From positions 51,159 to 115,158 of the forward strand of contig JBBDWL010000090.1 in NCBI GenBank assembly GCA_040902895.1: 64,000 nt of DNA. Direction: 5' to 3'. Below, in pieces: positions 51,533-59,418 of the stretch. The DNA comes from JALYRV01 sp040902895. GTDB lineage: Bacteria; Acidobacteriota; Vicinamibacteria; Vicinamibacterales; SCN-69-37. Position 1 is the stretch's first letter, and each line of letters opens with the position of its first letter. The notes under the pieces are model-generated. The model saw only the letters and a program-made list of their open reading frames with translations, did not search any database and was not told the origin of the DNA. Both the position numbers and the translations under genes were made by a program.

Positions 51533-51778
51533 TCATCGCTCACCCGCGCCGTCTCGGTCGAAGGAGAAGTTCGGCGGCAGCGGTCGGCGTAGACAGCGCA
51601 GGTCGGCAAGCGCTTTCTCTCTGACCTCTCTGCGCGTTACCCGAAATAACTCGCCGACTACTCGGATCTGGATTTCGTCGACTTCCCTAAGTCCAACAAC
51701 CTCGACCAGTTCGGTGGGCATCCGAATCGCCAAGCTGTCGCCCCACTTTTCGACTCGCATATTTGAATTCTTCGGCAC
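51533..51778 (-). CDS. Orphan AbrB/VapB-type antitoxin
   Basis: An 81-residue protein with a SpoVT-AbrB swapped-hairpin domain (KWGDSLAIRMPTELVEVVGL, EIQIRVVGELFRVTRREV) and a tail RRPLPPNFSFDRDGA, typical of antitoxins paired with PIN toxins. The partner toxin would start at the overlapping ATGA after the stop, but that frame closes after 12 codons and jetD follows instead. The toxin gene is missing, so this is an orphan. Confidence 0.7.
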   Translation of the reverse strand: MPKNSNMRVEKWGDSLAIRMPTELVEVVGLREVDEIQIRVVGELFRVTRREVREKALADLRCLRRPLPPNFSFDRDGAGER

Positions 51779-51809
51779 ACTGGGGGTTCGGAACTCGGCC
51801 TGCGCTGAC

Positions 51810-51827
51810 GGTAACGGTTATGTTACC
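51810..51827. promoter_or_regulatory. Operator palindrome of second toxin-antitoxin pair
   Basis: GGTAAC-N6-GTTACC is a perfect inverted repeat. The right arm overlaps TACCAT (51824-51829), a TANNNT -10 that ends 7 bases before the TTG start. This is the same arrangement as at higBA (4685-4706): operator over -10 and a leaderless toxin gene. The antitoxin is the likely ligand. Confidence 0.5.
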
Positions 51828-51836
51828 ATTGGTCCG

Positions 51837-52163
51837 TTGACCGTTCTCGAATACCTCGATCGCGCGGGGTCGAGTCCGTTCGCGGACTGGTTTCGCAGCC
51901 TCGACGCGACGGCGGCGGCCAAGATCACGACGGCCATTCGCAGGCTGGAGCAGGGAAACTTCTCGAGCGTCAAGGGCGTCGGCGCTGGCGTGTTCGAGTT
52001 TCGCATCGATTTCGGTCCCGGCTATCGCGTGTACTTCGGCAAAGATGGCGAGGCCGTCGTCATTTTGCTGGGTGGCGGAACGAAAAAGCGTCAGGACCGC
52101 GACATAGCGACTGCCCGCGAACGGTGGACGGACTACAAGAAGCGCAAGGCGAAGGAGAAATGA
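51837..52163 (+). CDS. RelE/HigB-like addiction-module killer protein
   Basis: A 108-residue toxin: TVLEYLDRAGSSPFADWF, TAIRRLEQGNFSSVKGVGAG, VFEFRIDFGPGYRVYF and VVILLGGGTKKRQDRDIATA, all diagnostic of the addiction-module killer family. I start at TTG 51837 because family homology begins with this residue, not at the ATG 41 codons upstream. The antitoxin follows after 1 bp. Confidence 0.85.
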   Translation: MTVLEYLDRAGSSPFADWFRSLDATAAAKITTAIRRLEQGNFSSVKGVGAGVFEFRIDFGPGYRVYFGKDGEAVVILLGGGTKKRQDRDIATARERWTDYKKRKAKEK

Positions 52164-52164
52164 G

Positions 52165-52488
52165 ATGCCTCTGACACGGGAATTCAAGGAGACGGTTCAA
52201 GCGCGCATCCAGGCGGACCGGAGATACCGGAAAGAACTCCTCCGGGAAGGCGTCGAGTGTCTTCTCGCCGGTGATCTCGACACCGGAAAGGCAATCCTTC
52301 GCGACTACATCAACGCGACGATCGGCTTCGATGAGCTGAGCCGCCGCACAAAGCGACCGGCGAAAAGCTTGATGCGCATGCTCGGTCCAACCGGGAATCC
52401 ACAGGCTCGTAATCTCTTCGAAGTAATCGGGCACCTTCAGCGAGCTGAGGGCCTGCACTTCGAGTTGTCACTGAAAGCAGCAAGCTAA
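52165..52488 (+). CDS. Antitoxin of HigA-like/COG3636 type
   Basis: A 107-residue protein starting 1 bp after the toxin stop. RRYRKELLREGVECLLAGDL and GKAILRDYINATIGFDELSR precede a helix-turn-helix TKRPAKSLMRMLGPTGNPQA with NLFEVIGHLQRAEGLHFEL. These are the standard features of addiction-module antidote proteins. It overlaps the convergent DUF2442 gene by 21 bp. Confidence 0.82.
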   Translation: MPLTREFKETVQARIQADRRYRKELLREGVECLLAGDLDTGKAILRDYINATIGFDELSRRTKRPAKSLMRMLGPTGNPQARNLFEVIGHLQRAEGLHFELSLKAAS

Positions 52489-52923
52489 CAGGACAGGTCC
52501 GGCGCGGCCACGTTCGATCCAGCCGATCAAGCGAAGCTCGCAGGTAAGAGACCGCGTCCGCGTTACGGAGAGAAAGACCGCGCGAACCAGACCCGCAACG
52601 CTGATATCGATATCGGCGCGGCGCCAGAAAACGGTATCGCCAGCCGCCGAGACATCCACATCGGACGCGTCCATCGTCGAAAGATGCGTGATCTGGGGAA
52701 TACACGCGCGCGGAATCGCGATCGATGCACCGGAACGAAACGACAACTCCAGGGCGTCGTCGGTTCCGTTGAACGCGGCGGTAATCACCGCGTTCGACGC
52801 AGATGCATCGGCGGCGCCGCGGGCACGGGCTGCCTGGAAGCGCAGGCGATCTGTTGACGTCACCATCGTCGATGCCAAGTTCTCATCATCATACCGAACG
52901 AGGGACCCTGATTTTGTTCGCAT
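52468..52923 (-). CDS. DUF2442-type protein
   Basis: A 151-residue protein with a DUF2442-like core: ALELSFRSGASIAIPRACIP, then DVSAAGDTVFWRRADIDISV. Members often accompany toxin-antitoxin or DUF4160 genes. I start at the ATG preceded by GGGAGGGG. The C-terminal 30 residues (LIGWIERGRAGP onward) look unlike the family and may come from a frameshift. Function unknown. Confidence 0.55.
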   Translation of the reverse strand: MRTKSGSLVRYDDENLASTMVTSTDRLRFQAARARGAADASASNAVITAAFNGTDDALELSFRSGASIAIPRACIPQITHLSTMDASDVDVSAAGDTVFWRRADIDISVAGLVRAVFLSVTRTRSLTCELRLIGWIERGRAGPVLLACCFQ

Positions 52924-53029
52924 CCCCTCCCGGTGAAGTGACGGCCCATGGCCTATGCTCGATGTCCAGTTTCTTCGCGAACAGTGACATTCTGCTCCGA
53001 GCGCGCTACGCGGACAGCGGCCGGCACTT

Positions 53030-53079
53030 CTTCTAAGCCGGGGGTCCCAGGTTCGAGTCCTGGCGGGCGCGCTTTTTCC
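53030..53079. repeat. attR-like copy of tRNA-Arg 3' half
   Basis: 49 of 50 bases match 49822-49871, covering the anticodon loop to the acceptor end of tRNA-Arg(TCT) plus 8 bases after it. The single difference is in the T loop (TTCGAGT for TTCGAAT). There is no 5' half, so it is not a functional tRNA. Confidence 0.88.
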
Positions 53080-53176
53080 TAAAGAATTCACGCATTCATT
53101 CCACACCGAAATCGCGAGCGATTGCGGAGGGTCACTTTGCTGCCGCGCAGAATCAAACACAACACTTGACAATGCC

Positions 53177-55858
53177 ATGGCTCGGCCGTATGAACATCTC
53201 ATGACTATCCTCAAGAGGTCTCGTACAGGCGTCCGTCCGTGGACGCTGGTTGCAGTCGCTGCCACCGTCGTACTCGTTTCGGGTCACGCCATGGCCGCCC
53301 AAGGCCCGCAAGGGAAGATCAGCGGCGTCGTCCGCGACGCTGGCGGCGGTGCATTTCCGGGCGTCGCGGTGACCGCGACCAACCAGGCCACCGGTGCGAC
53401 GCACACGGCGGTTACTGCCGCCGACGGCAGCTACTCGCTCGATGTGGGGCCGGGGTCGTACAGCCTCACTGTCGCGATCGCGGGCTTCCGGAGGGCGGCA
53501 CAGATGGTCGACGTCGCGGCCGGCGCATCAATCCAGCATAGCTTCTCGCTCGAGCCGCTGCTCAACGAGGAGGTGACGGTCACCGCGATGAAGCGCGAGA
53601 CGACGGTACTCAACGTCCCGTTCTCGGTTGCGGCGCCGACCGAAGAGACGCTGCGCGCGCGCGGGGTCCAAGACATCGAAGGCGTGGCGGCGAACGTGGG
53701 CGGCTTCACGGTGCAGAACCTGGGCCCGGGCCAGAGCCAGGTCGCCATGCGCGGAGTCTCGGCGGGACAGATCGTGCGCGACCAGCCGGGCGTGAAAGAG
53801 CAGGTCGGCGTGTATCTGGACGAGTCGGTGATCTCGCTGTCGCTGTTCACGCCGGACCTCGATCTGTTCGACACCAACCGCATCGAGGTCCTGCGCGGGC
53901 CGCAGGGAACGCTGTTCGGGTCGGGTTCGCTGTCGGGGACCGTGCGCTATATAACCAACCAGCCCGAGCTGGGCGTCACCAACGGCGCCATTGAACTTGG
54001 AGCCAGCGCTGCGGGCGGCGGAAGCCTGGGCGGAAGCGCGAAGCTCGCCTTCAATGTGCCCATCGGCGAGCGGGCGGCGCTGCGGGTGGCGTCGTACTTC
54101 ACGCGCATGCCCGGCTTCATGGACGCAGTGCAGCCCGGCCTCGGGGTCGAGGAGGATGTCAACGACGGCTTCCGCACCGGCGTGCGCGCGGCGGTGAGAT
54201 TCGTGCCCAGCGCGCGATTCTCGATCACGCCTCGCCTCGTGTATCAGAAAGTCGGGTCGGACGGCTGGAACCGCATCGACACATTCAACATCCTCGCGAA
54301 CCCTTTCACTACGACGCGTCCGGCCGTCACGCTCGACGGTCGCCGGCAGTTCACGCAGCTGACGGAAGACTATTCGGACGACTTCGTGCTGGGCGATGTG
54401 ACGCTGACGTACGACTTCGGCGGGGCCGCGCTGACGTCGATCACGTCCTACACCTGGCGTGATGTGCTCGTGACGCGTGACGCGACCGCGCTGACCGGCA
54501 GCATCACGGGGGGCAGCATCGGCCTGCCCGAAGGCGTGTATGCGCTCGACGCGCCGCTTTTCGACGCGACCACCGCGAGCGTCTGGACACAGGAGCTGCG
54601 TCTGTCGGGCGGACCGGAGCGCTTCAAGTGGGTGGGCGGCGTCTTCTACAGCCGCACCGACCGCGACTATGGTCAGGACCTGCAGGTTGCCGGCTTCGAG
54701 GATCTCACCGGCATCCCGACCCGGGGCCTCCGCGCGCCGAAAGACAGCCTCTTCTTCTCGGATCTGGGCTATGAGCTCGATCAGTTCGCGGTGTTCGGAG
54801 AAGCCACCGCCGCGGTGACCGATCGATTCAGCCTTACGGGCGGCCTGCGCTACTACAACTTCAGCGAGGACAAGGCCCAGATCTTCGACGGTCTCTTCGC
54901 CAACGACAACAACGGGACATCGCTCGTCTCGCAGCCGGGATCCACGGACGCCAGCGGCGTGGCGCCGCGGCTGATTGCCACCTACAAGCTGACTGAGGCG
55001 GCCAACATCAACGCGCAGGTCTCGCGCGGATTTCGGCTGGGCGGCATCAACGACCCGCTCAACGTGCCGCTCTGCACGCCCCAGGATCTGGTCACCTTCG
55101 GAGGGCGCGAGACATGGAAAGACGAGACGGCCTGGAACTATGAGGCCGGATTCAAGTCGCGCGTGCTGAATGGTAATGGCGCGTTCAACATCTCGGCCTT
55201 CTACATGGACATCCGCGACCTGCAGGCTACCGTGACAGCCGGCTCGTGCTCATCTCGCGTGGTGTTCAACGTCCCGAAAGCGCGCAGCCAGGGCATCGAG
55301 CTCGAGTTCGAGGCGGCCCCGAACCGGCACTTCGATTTCGCGGTCTCGGCAAGCTTCAACGACGCCGAGCTCCGTTCGACCCTGACGTCGGTGAGCGCCG
55401 AGGGAACGTCCAGCGTCGTCTCGGGGATCGAAACGGGCCGCCGGCTGCCGACCGTGCCCAGGGTGCAGCTCGCGACGGCTGCGACCGCGCAGTGGGACCT
55501 GCGGCCGGGGGCACTGGCCTACGTCACCGGCACGTACCAGCACATCGGATCACGCTTCACGCAGGTGGGCGACGAGGATCTCGGCACGCTCAATCTGCTC
55601 TCGTTCGGAGCCAACACGATTGGCGGCCCGCTCACAACGTCGACCTTTACCTATGATCCCGAGCTGCCCGCGTACAACCTGCTCAACCTGCGCGTCGGCG
55701 TACGACGCAATGTCTGGGACGTCTCGCTCTTCGTCAACAACGTAACCGACGAGCGCGCGTTCCTGGCGCTCGATCAGGAGCGGGGCACACGCGCGCGCAT
55801 CGGCTATCTCACCAACCAGCCGCGCACGTTCGGAATCTCGACGCGGATGACCTTCTGA
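53177..55858 (+). CDS. TonB-dependent receptor
   Basis: An 893-residue outer-membrane receptor. A signal peptide (to about residue 41, AMAAQ) is followed by a carboxypeptidase-regulatory-like domain (GKISGVVRDAGGGAFPGVAV), a plug (VAMRGVSAGQIVRDQPG, RIEVLRGPQGTLFGSGS) and a barrel ending RMTF. The plug has the RIEVLRGPQGTLFG motif of iron-complex and vitamin-type receptors, unlike the receptor at 25807. An ATG eight codons later is an alternative start. Substrate unknown; no importer genes nearby. Confidence 0.88.
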   Translation: MARPYEHLMTILKRSRTGVRPWTLVAVAATVVLVSGHAMAAQGPQGKISGVVRDAGGGAFPGVAVTATNQATGATHTAVTAADGSYSLDVGPGSYSLTVAIAGFRRAAQMVDVAAGASIQHSFSLEPLLNEEVTVTAMKRETTVLNVPFSVAAPTEETLRARGVQDIEGVAANVGGFTVQNLGPGQSQVAMRGVSAGQIVRDQPGVKEQVGVYLDESVISLSLFTPDLDLFDTNRIEVLRGPQGTLFGSGSLSGTVRYITNQPELGVTNGAIELGASAAGGGSLGGSAKLAFNVPIGERAALRVASYFTRMPGFMDAVQPGLGVEEDVNDGFRTGVRAAVRFVPSARFSITPRLVYQKVGSDGWNRIDTFNILANPFTTTRPAVTLDGRRQFTQLTEDYSDDFVLGDVTLTYDFGGAALTSITSYTWRDVLVTRDATALTGSITGGSIGLPEGVYALDAPLFDATTASVWTQELRLSGGPERFKWVGGVFYSRTDRDYGQDLQVAGFEDLTGIPTRGLRAPKDSLFFSDLGYELDQFAVFGEATAAVTDRFSLTGGLRYYNFSEDKAQIFDGLFANDNNGTSLVSQPGSTDASGVAPRLIATYKLTEAANINAQVSRGFRLGGINDPLNVPLCTPQDLVTFGGRETWKDETAWNYEAGFKSRVLNGNGAFNISAFYMDIRDLQATVTAGSCSSRVVFNVPKARSQGIELEFEAAPNRHFDFAVSASFNDAELRSTLTSVSAEGTSSVVSGIETGRRLPTVPRVQLATAATAQWDLRPGALAYVTGTYQHIGSRFTQVGDEDLGTLNLLSFGANTIGGPLTTSTFTYDPELPAYNLLNLRVGVRRNVWDVSLFVNNVTDERAFLALDQERGTRARIGYLTNQPRTFGISTRMTF

Positions 55859-55862
55859 CAGG

Positions 55863-55908
55863 GACCGGCGCCGCCCGAAGGAATCGGGGCGGCGCTGGTC
55901 ATTCTTTC
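55863..55908 (+). terminator. Rho-independent-like terminator of TonB receptor gene
   Basis: Arms GACCGGCGCCGCCC and GGGCGGCGCTGGTC pair at 13 of 14 positions around a 10-base loop, followed by ATTCTTTC. It starts 5 bp after the receptor stop codon. Confidence 0.7.
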
Positions 55909-55962
55909 GAGGCCGCAAGCGATCGCCACGTCTAGAGAACGGAGGATTCCTAGCAAAAAAGA

Positions 55963-56008
55963 TGAGCCAAACTTTCGCGAGTTGGAACCGCCTGGTCGGC
56001 TGGCTACG
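55963..56008. repeat. Dispersed 46-bp repeat, copy 2
   Basis: Shares the 17-base core TTTCGCGAGTTGGAACC and flanking matches with 4588-4633, 51 kb away. Both copies lie in gaps upstream of a short plus-strand gene. Confidence 0.5.
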
Positions 56009-56104
56009 GCAGTTGGCGGCTATCCGACTGGCGGCTTTGACGTCGGGTGGCCTGTGGCCAGCGGCCCGTCCTCCTCTCGTGTCGCTACGCACGTATGTGA
56101 AACC

Positions 56105-56440
56105 ATGACGCCTATAGTTGTTCAGGCTGCATTCGTCCTTTCGCTTACGATGCCGGTCGGCGTTACCCTGAGCGAAGAGCCGCCTGTCGTTCGCCTCGCT
56201 CTCACTGCAATGGACCGAGTGGATTTACCCAAAGAGTCCCCAATTCGCATAGGGACTCGGCAGGCCCCGAATCGACTGAACTGGCTACCGTGGGCTGGCG
56301 CCGCCGTCGGAGGGACGCTTGTGGGCATCGGGGTCGCGGACGAAGAGGACCTTGTATTCACCGGAAAACTCATGTGGATTGGCAGCGGCGCGCCGGCTGG
56401 GGCGGCGACCGGTTGGCTAATCGCCAAGTTGGCCCGATAG
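56105..56440 (+). CDS. Small exported or membrane protein
   Basis: A 111-residue protein with a hydrophobic N-terminus (IVVQAAFVLSLTMPVGVTLS) and a C-terminal Gly/Ala-rich segment (WAGAAVGGTLVGIGVADEED, GAPAGAATGWLIAKLAR) resembling a glycine-zipper membrane hairpin. I do not recognise it. Confidence 0.5.
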   Translation: MTPIVVQAAFVLSLTMPVGVTLSEEPPVVRLALTAMDRVDLPKESPIRIGTRQAPNRLNWLPWAGAAVGGTLVGIGVADEEDLVFTGKLMWIGSGAPAGAATGWLIAKLAR

Positions 56441-56546
56441 ACGCCACCGGATCGCAGAGATCCGGAAGCCTCCACAGACTGCACAGAGCGGCAAGAAACG
56501 GGGAGCCCGGGAAGGTCCGCCCCGCCTGATCGGGGGGCTCCGGCGG

Positions 56547-56552
56547 TACAAT
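56547..56552 (+). promoter_or_regulatory. -10 box of probable leaderless promoter
   Basis: TACAAT ends 6 bases before the GTG of the following broken gene. Same layout as other leaderless promoters in the window. Confidence 0.35.
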
Positions 56553-56558
56553 TTTTCC

Positions 56559-57003
56559 GTGGCTGCCGTACCCGAGCTCCCGCCCGGAATTCCTCAGTTC
56601 AGGCTTCCCGGCTCAAACGGGAAGCCGACGCTCGCCGGCGTGTACGGCGCGGCGCGGATCGCATTCAAAGCCGACGATTCCAGCGGCCCGTCCTCCTTTC
56701 GGGCGGCAACCCGCGCATCGCGAAGGCGGACGGCGACGCCCCGGTGCAGGCGTACATCGCCGCGATGCCGGGCTGGAAGCGCGCCATTGGGAAGTGCCTC
56801 GACGCGCTCATCGTGCGCAGCGTGCCGAACGTGCGCAAGGCCGTGAAGTGGAACTCGCGCGTCGCTGCGGCCGGTTCCACCCGTCGCCAGCAAGCACGAG
56901 GAAGTGCGCCACATCGACATCCACGAGGATGATCTCGACGAGGCGACGATGGCGGCCTGGGTGAAGCAGGCGGCCGCGTTGCCCGGCTGGGTTCCTGGTG
57001 AGA
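56559..57003 (+). pseudogene. Broken gene: HerA-type end module fragment joined to DUF1801 relic
   Basis: The first 40 codons read LPPGIPQFRLPGSNGK and GVYGAARIAFKAD, resembling the N-terminus of the protein at 15437. From about 56703 another frame gives DUF1801 sequence (DGDAPVQAYIAAMPGWKR, ALIVRSVPNVRKAVKWNS). The middle of DUF1801 is deleted, and a third frame resumes with HIDIHEDDLDEATMAAWVKQ. Two frame changes plus the deletion show it is dead. It runs in frame into the intact gene that follows. Confidence 0.65.
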
Positions 57004-57011
57004 AGGAGACC

Positions 57012-57422
57012 ATGGTGAGTAACGCGAAGCCGAAGGCCAAGGGCACGTCGCGCGCAACCAGGAACCGCGACGTGGGAGATTGGCGTGAGAAGACCCTCGC
57101 TCGCATGCGGGCGCTGATCCTGGAGGCCGACCCCGAAATGATCGAGGAGCGGAAATGGAGGAAGCCGTCCAATGCGATGGCGGGGATCCCGGTCTGGTCG
57201 CACAACGGGATTGTGTGCACCGGCGAGACGTACACGAAGGTCGTGAAGCTTACGTTCGCCCAAGGTGCCACGATTCCGGACCCAGCGCGCCTTTTCAACG
57301 CCAGCCTGGAAGGCAACACGCGAAGGGCGATCGACATCCACGAAGGGGAGAAGATCGACGCGCGCGCGTTCAAGGCGCTCGTGAAGGCCGCGGTGAAGCG
57401 CGGTTTTCGACTGAAGCCGTAA
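57012..57422 (+). CDS. DUF1801 protein
   Basis: A 136-residue protein: WREKTLARMRALILEADPEM, EERKWRKPSNAMAGIPVWSH, IVCTGETYTKVVKLTFAQGA, RAIDIHEGEKIDARAFKAL. These are standard DUF1801 (iron-chaperone-like fold) features. The ATG follows AAGGAG at 57003-57008. It sits directly after the decayed DUF1801 gene, so the pair arose from a tandem duplication. Function unproven. Confidence 0.8.
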   Translation: MVSNAKPKAKGTSRATRNRDVGDWREKTLARMRALILEADPEMIEERKWRKPSNAMAGIPVWSHNGIVCTGETYTKVVKLTFAQGATIPDPARLFNASLEGNTRRAIDIHEGEKIDARAFKALVKAAVKRGFRLKP

Positions 57423-57592
57423 AGGCGCTCGGCAGCGCCGGCCTTCTCGTGCCGCACCTCGAACGTACCCGCGCCCTCAACCGGAGCGCATGCGCCTGCC
57501 GATGCACTGAACGCCCTCAGACCTGTCCTCTTGGAAAGCGATGACTCACGCCCAACCCCGCTGGACATGACGTCATCTCCTTGCTCCGATGT

Positions 57593-57946
57593 TCAGAAGC
57601 TGATTACGTGATATCCATCCGACACGGCTCTCCTGAGGCTTGGATGCCCATCGAATTCATCGAGCAGCGGGACGTCGTGCTTCTCGACTGCCGCCTTCAC
57701 GCCGAAGGCGCCGGCGCAATAGCTGCACGCTCCGCCGCGATCCTTCACCGATTCGAAAAGCGCGTGATACTTGTGTTCGGGCGAGCCGAGCTCGCCGATC
57801 CACCGCGTGCCCGCCCCGTCGAAGACGAGCCTGATGTCATCGCCCGCTTCCTTGAATTCCTTCGCGGTTTGCAGCGCGTTGACGACGCGGCCGAGCGCTT
57901 CCTTCGTCTCGATATCAGCCAGCAGCAGTACGAGCACCTTGTTCAT
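57593..57946 (-). CDS. DsrE-family protein
   Basis: A 117-residue protein of the DsrE/DsrF-like fold: KVLVLLLADIETKEALGRVV, DIRLVFDGAGTRWIGELG, and SYCAGAFGVKAAVEKH. The CSYC pair is at 74-77. Members take part in sulfur relay, but many single-gene ones are uncharacterised. It leads a minus-strand series of small genes on the right of the window. Confidence 0.75.
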   Translation of the reverse strand: MNKVLVLLLADIETKEALGRVVNALQTAKEFKEAGDDIRLVFDGAGTRWIGELGSPEHKYHALFESVKDRGGACSYCAGAFGVKAAVEKHDVPLLDEFDGHPSLRRAVSDGYHVISF

Positions 57947-58034
57947 CGGCAGCCCCTCTTAGATCCATCCGACCGCGAGCGTTTAGCGCATCGCACGATC
58001 CGTCCCCGGCACATCCCGGAAACGGTGTCCCCCA

Positions 58035-58241
58035 TTACATGCCCCGAATAAGGTCTTTGTCCGGCGCCTCCTGTGAAAGCGCGGTGTCAATCTCACGCTC
58101 GGCCTGCAGCCAGTCTTCCAGCTCGCGGCCTCCCGTTGTCCCACGCTTCTGATAGATCTCGTACGCGCGGCGCGCGATTCTGTCGAACCGCGAGCGTGCC
58201 GGGTCCTCTTCCCGATGCTGTGTCGTCCTCTTTCGCGGCAT
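58035..58241 (-). CDS. DUF2934 protein
   Basis: A 68-residue protein. FDRIARRAYEIYQKRGTTGG followed by ELEDWLQAEREID is the DUF2934 motif. These short proteins are common in soil bacteria, often near stress genes. No function known. Confidence 0.75.
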   Translation of the reverse strand: MPRKRTTQHREEDPARSRFDRIARRAYEIYQKRGTTGGRELEDWLQAEREIDTALSQEAPDKDLIRGM

Positions 58242-58256
58242 GGTCCGACTCCGCCG

Positions 58257-58727
58257 TCACGCGTGCGCCGTGTCGTGGACGTGGATGGGCGCATAGAGCG
58301 CGCCCACCGTCGCGCCATACAGGATGTGCAGGACGAACTCCGCCAACACGCCCATCATGCCCATGGCAGACATGAAAACTCCGGGCGCCGGCATCATCTC
58401 CGGAATCATCGGGTGCATCATCGGCATCATCCCCATGAACAGGCCGCCGATAATGGCGTGGATGAAGCCGAAGCCGGCGCCGATCAGTGCGCTCGAGCGG
58501 TGGGTGAGTGTCTCGAAGCCCCACGCGTAGATCAGCGCGATCAATCCCGAGATCATCAGGTGCATCACCATGCCGGCCATGAAGGCACCCGTTCCGGCTG
58601 GCAGCACCATCGTCCCGAGCATCAGCTCGAGATTGGCGGGCATCCCCATCGCCCGCCCCACCGCGAGCCCGAGTGACATCACGACGCCGGCGACGACTCC
58701 GGCTACGAAAGCTCGTCCGAGATTCAT
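58257..58727 (-). CDS. Met-rich membrane protein
   Basis: A 156-residue protein with about four membrane helices and a Met-rich loop (GLFMGMMPMMHPMIPEMM) followed by HVHDTAHA at the C-terminus. Met and His clusters of this kind can bind Cu(I) or Hg(II), which would suit the metal-resistance neighbours; this is inference. I chose the ATG at 58727; the frame extends 14 codons upstream, overlapping the DUF3179 gene end. Confidence 0.6.
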   Translation of the reverse strand: MNLGRAFVAGVVAGVVMSLGLAVGRAMGMPANLELMLGTMVLPAGTGAFMAGMVMHLMISGLIALIYAWGFETLTHRSSALIGAGFGFIHAIIGGLFMGMMPMMHPMIPEMMPAPGVFMSAMGMMGVLAEFVLHILYGATVGALYAPIHVHDTAHA

Positions 58728-58743
58728 TGTCCAGCCTTCCTCT

Positions 58744-59304
58744 TTATCCGATCGCAACGCTACTGCCATCTGCCTCGTTCACGCGGACAGGATCGCGATG
58801 ATGTCGAATGGCTGCACAAGCGCCGCCATTCTGGCCGGCCTCGTCGAGCCAACTGCAGGAACTGTGAGCGTGTTCACCGCGGCGGCGCAGCAGGGCCAAG
58901 CGCGGGGCCACGCAAGGACGAGGTGGAGCAGTCGCGCGCCGGTGGCCGCTTGCGGCCAACACGAGGTTGCTGTTCAGGAGCTGCCCTGAAACGCCGAGCG
59001 CCGTGTCGCCCCGTTTGAAGCCCTGAGCCGTTGCGGTGAGCGGACAGTACGTCACCGCGAGATTCAGGCCGCCCACCCGGTCGTTGACGATCTCATGGTG
59101 GACCATGATGCGGTGGGGATAGGCCCGCGCCTCACCGTTGTGGTGAATGCCGATTACGGGATCTCCCGTGTGGAGGCGCGCCTCAGCCGCACTGACGAAG
59201 GCCGGCGCGTTGATGGAGTTTCCCTTGAAGCTCAGCCAGTGGACGCCGAACATGGCGAACACCCCGATCCATGAAGCCGCAACGAGCGATACAGCTGGCG
59301 TCAT
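58744..59304 (-). CDS. DUF3179-type protein, truncated
   Basis: A 186-residue protein with an N-terminal membrane helix (VSLVAASWIGVFAMFGVHWL). The DUF3179 core follows: IGIHHNGEARAYPHRIMVHH, EIVNDRVGG, VTYCPLTATAQGF and VSGQLLNSNLVL. After this the expected continuation of about 150 residues is absent and the sequence becomes low-complexity Ala/Arg/Pro, which marks a break. GGAGGG precedes the ATG. It is probably non-functional. Confidence 0.6.
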   Translation of the reverse strand: MTPAVSLVAASWIGVFAMFGVHWLSFKGNSINAPAFVSAAEARLHTGDPVIGIHHNGEARAYPHRIMVHHEIVNDRVGGLNLAVTYCPLTATAQGFKRGDTALGVSGQLLNSNLVLAASGHRRATAPPRPCVAPRLALLRRRGEHAHSSCSWLDEAGQNGGACAAIRHHRDPVRVNEADGSSVAIG

Positions 59305-59418
59305 GCAGCACCCTCCGGAGGACTCTCGCGTCCCTCCGTTACGTCACGCGAGACTCCAGATCGTTACGCTTGGGCGTCGAAGCAGTGATCCTGCGCACAC
59401 TTGGCGTTCCGGAGATGC

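Larger units (their letters stand above)
49822..53079. mobile_element. tRNA-Arg-bounded 3.2-kb island with Wadjet remnant
   Basis: A 50-bp direct repeat (49822-49871 and 53030-53079, 49 of 50 identical) covers the 3' half of tRNA-Arg(TCT) and adjoining bases, the classic mark of an element inserted in a tRNA gene. Between the copies are a truncated jetC, jetD, an orphan antitoxin, a toxin-antitoxin pair and a DUF2442 gene. No integrase remains, so the island is no longer self-mobile. Several modules are cut off at their edges. Confidence 0.8.

Noticed and set aside
53031..53064. A second complete tRNA-Arg(TCT)
   Set aside because: Only the 3' half is present; no D arm or 5' acceptor strand, so it is the attachment-site copy.
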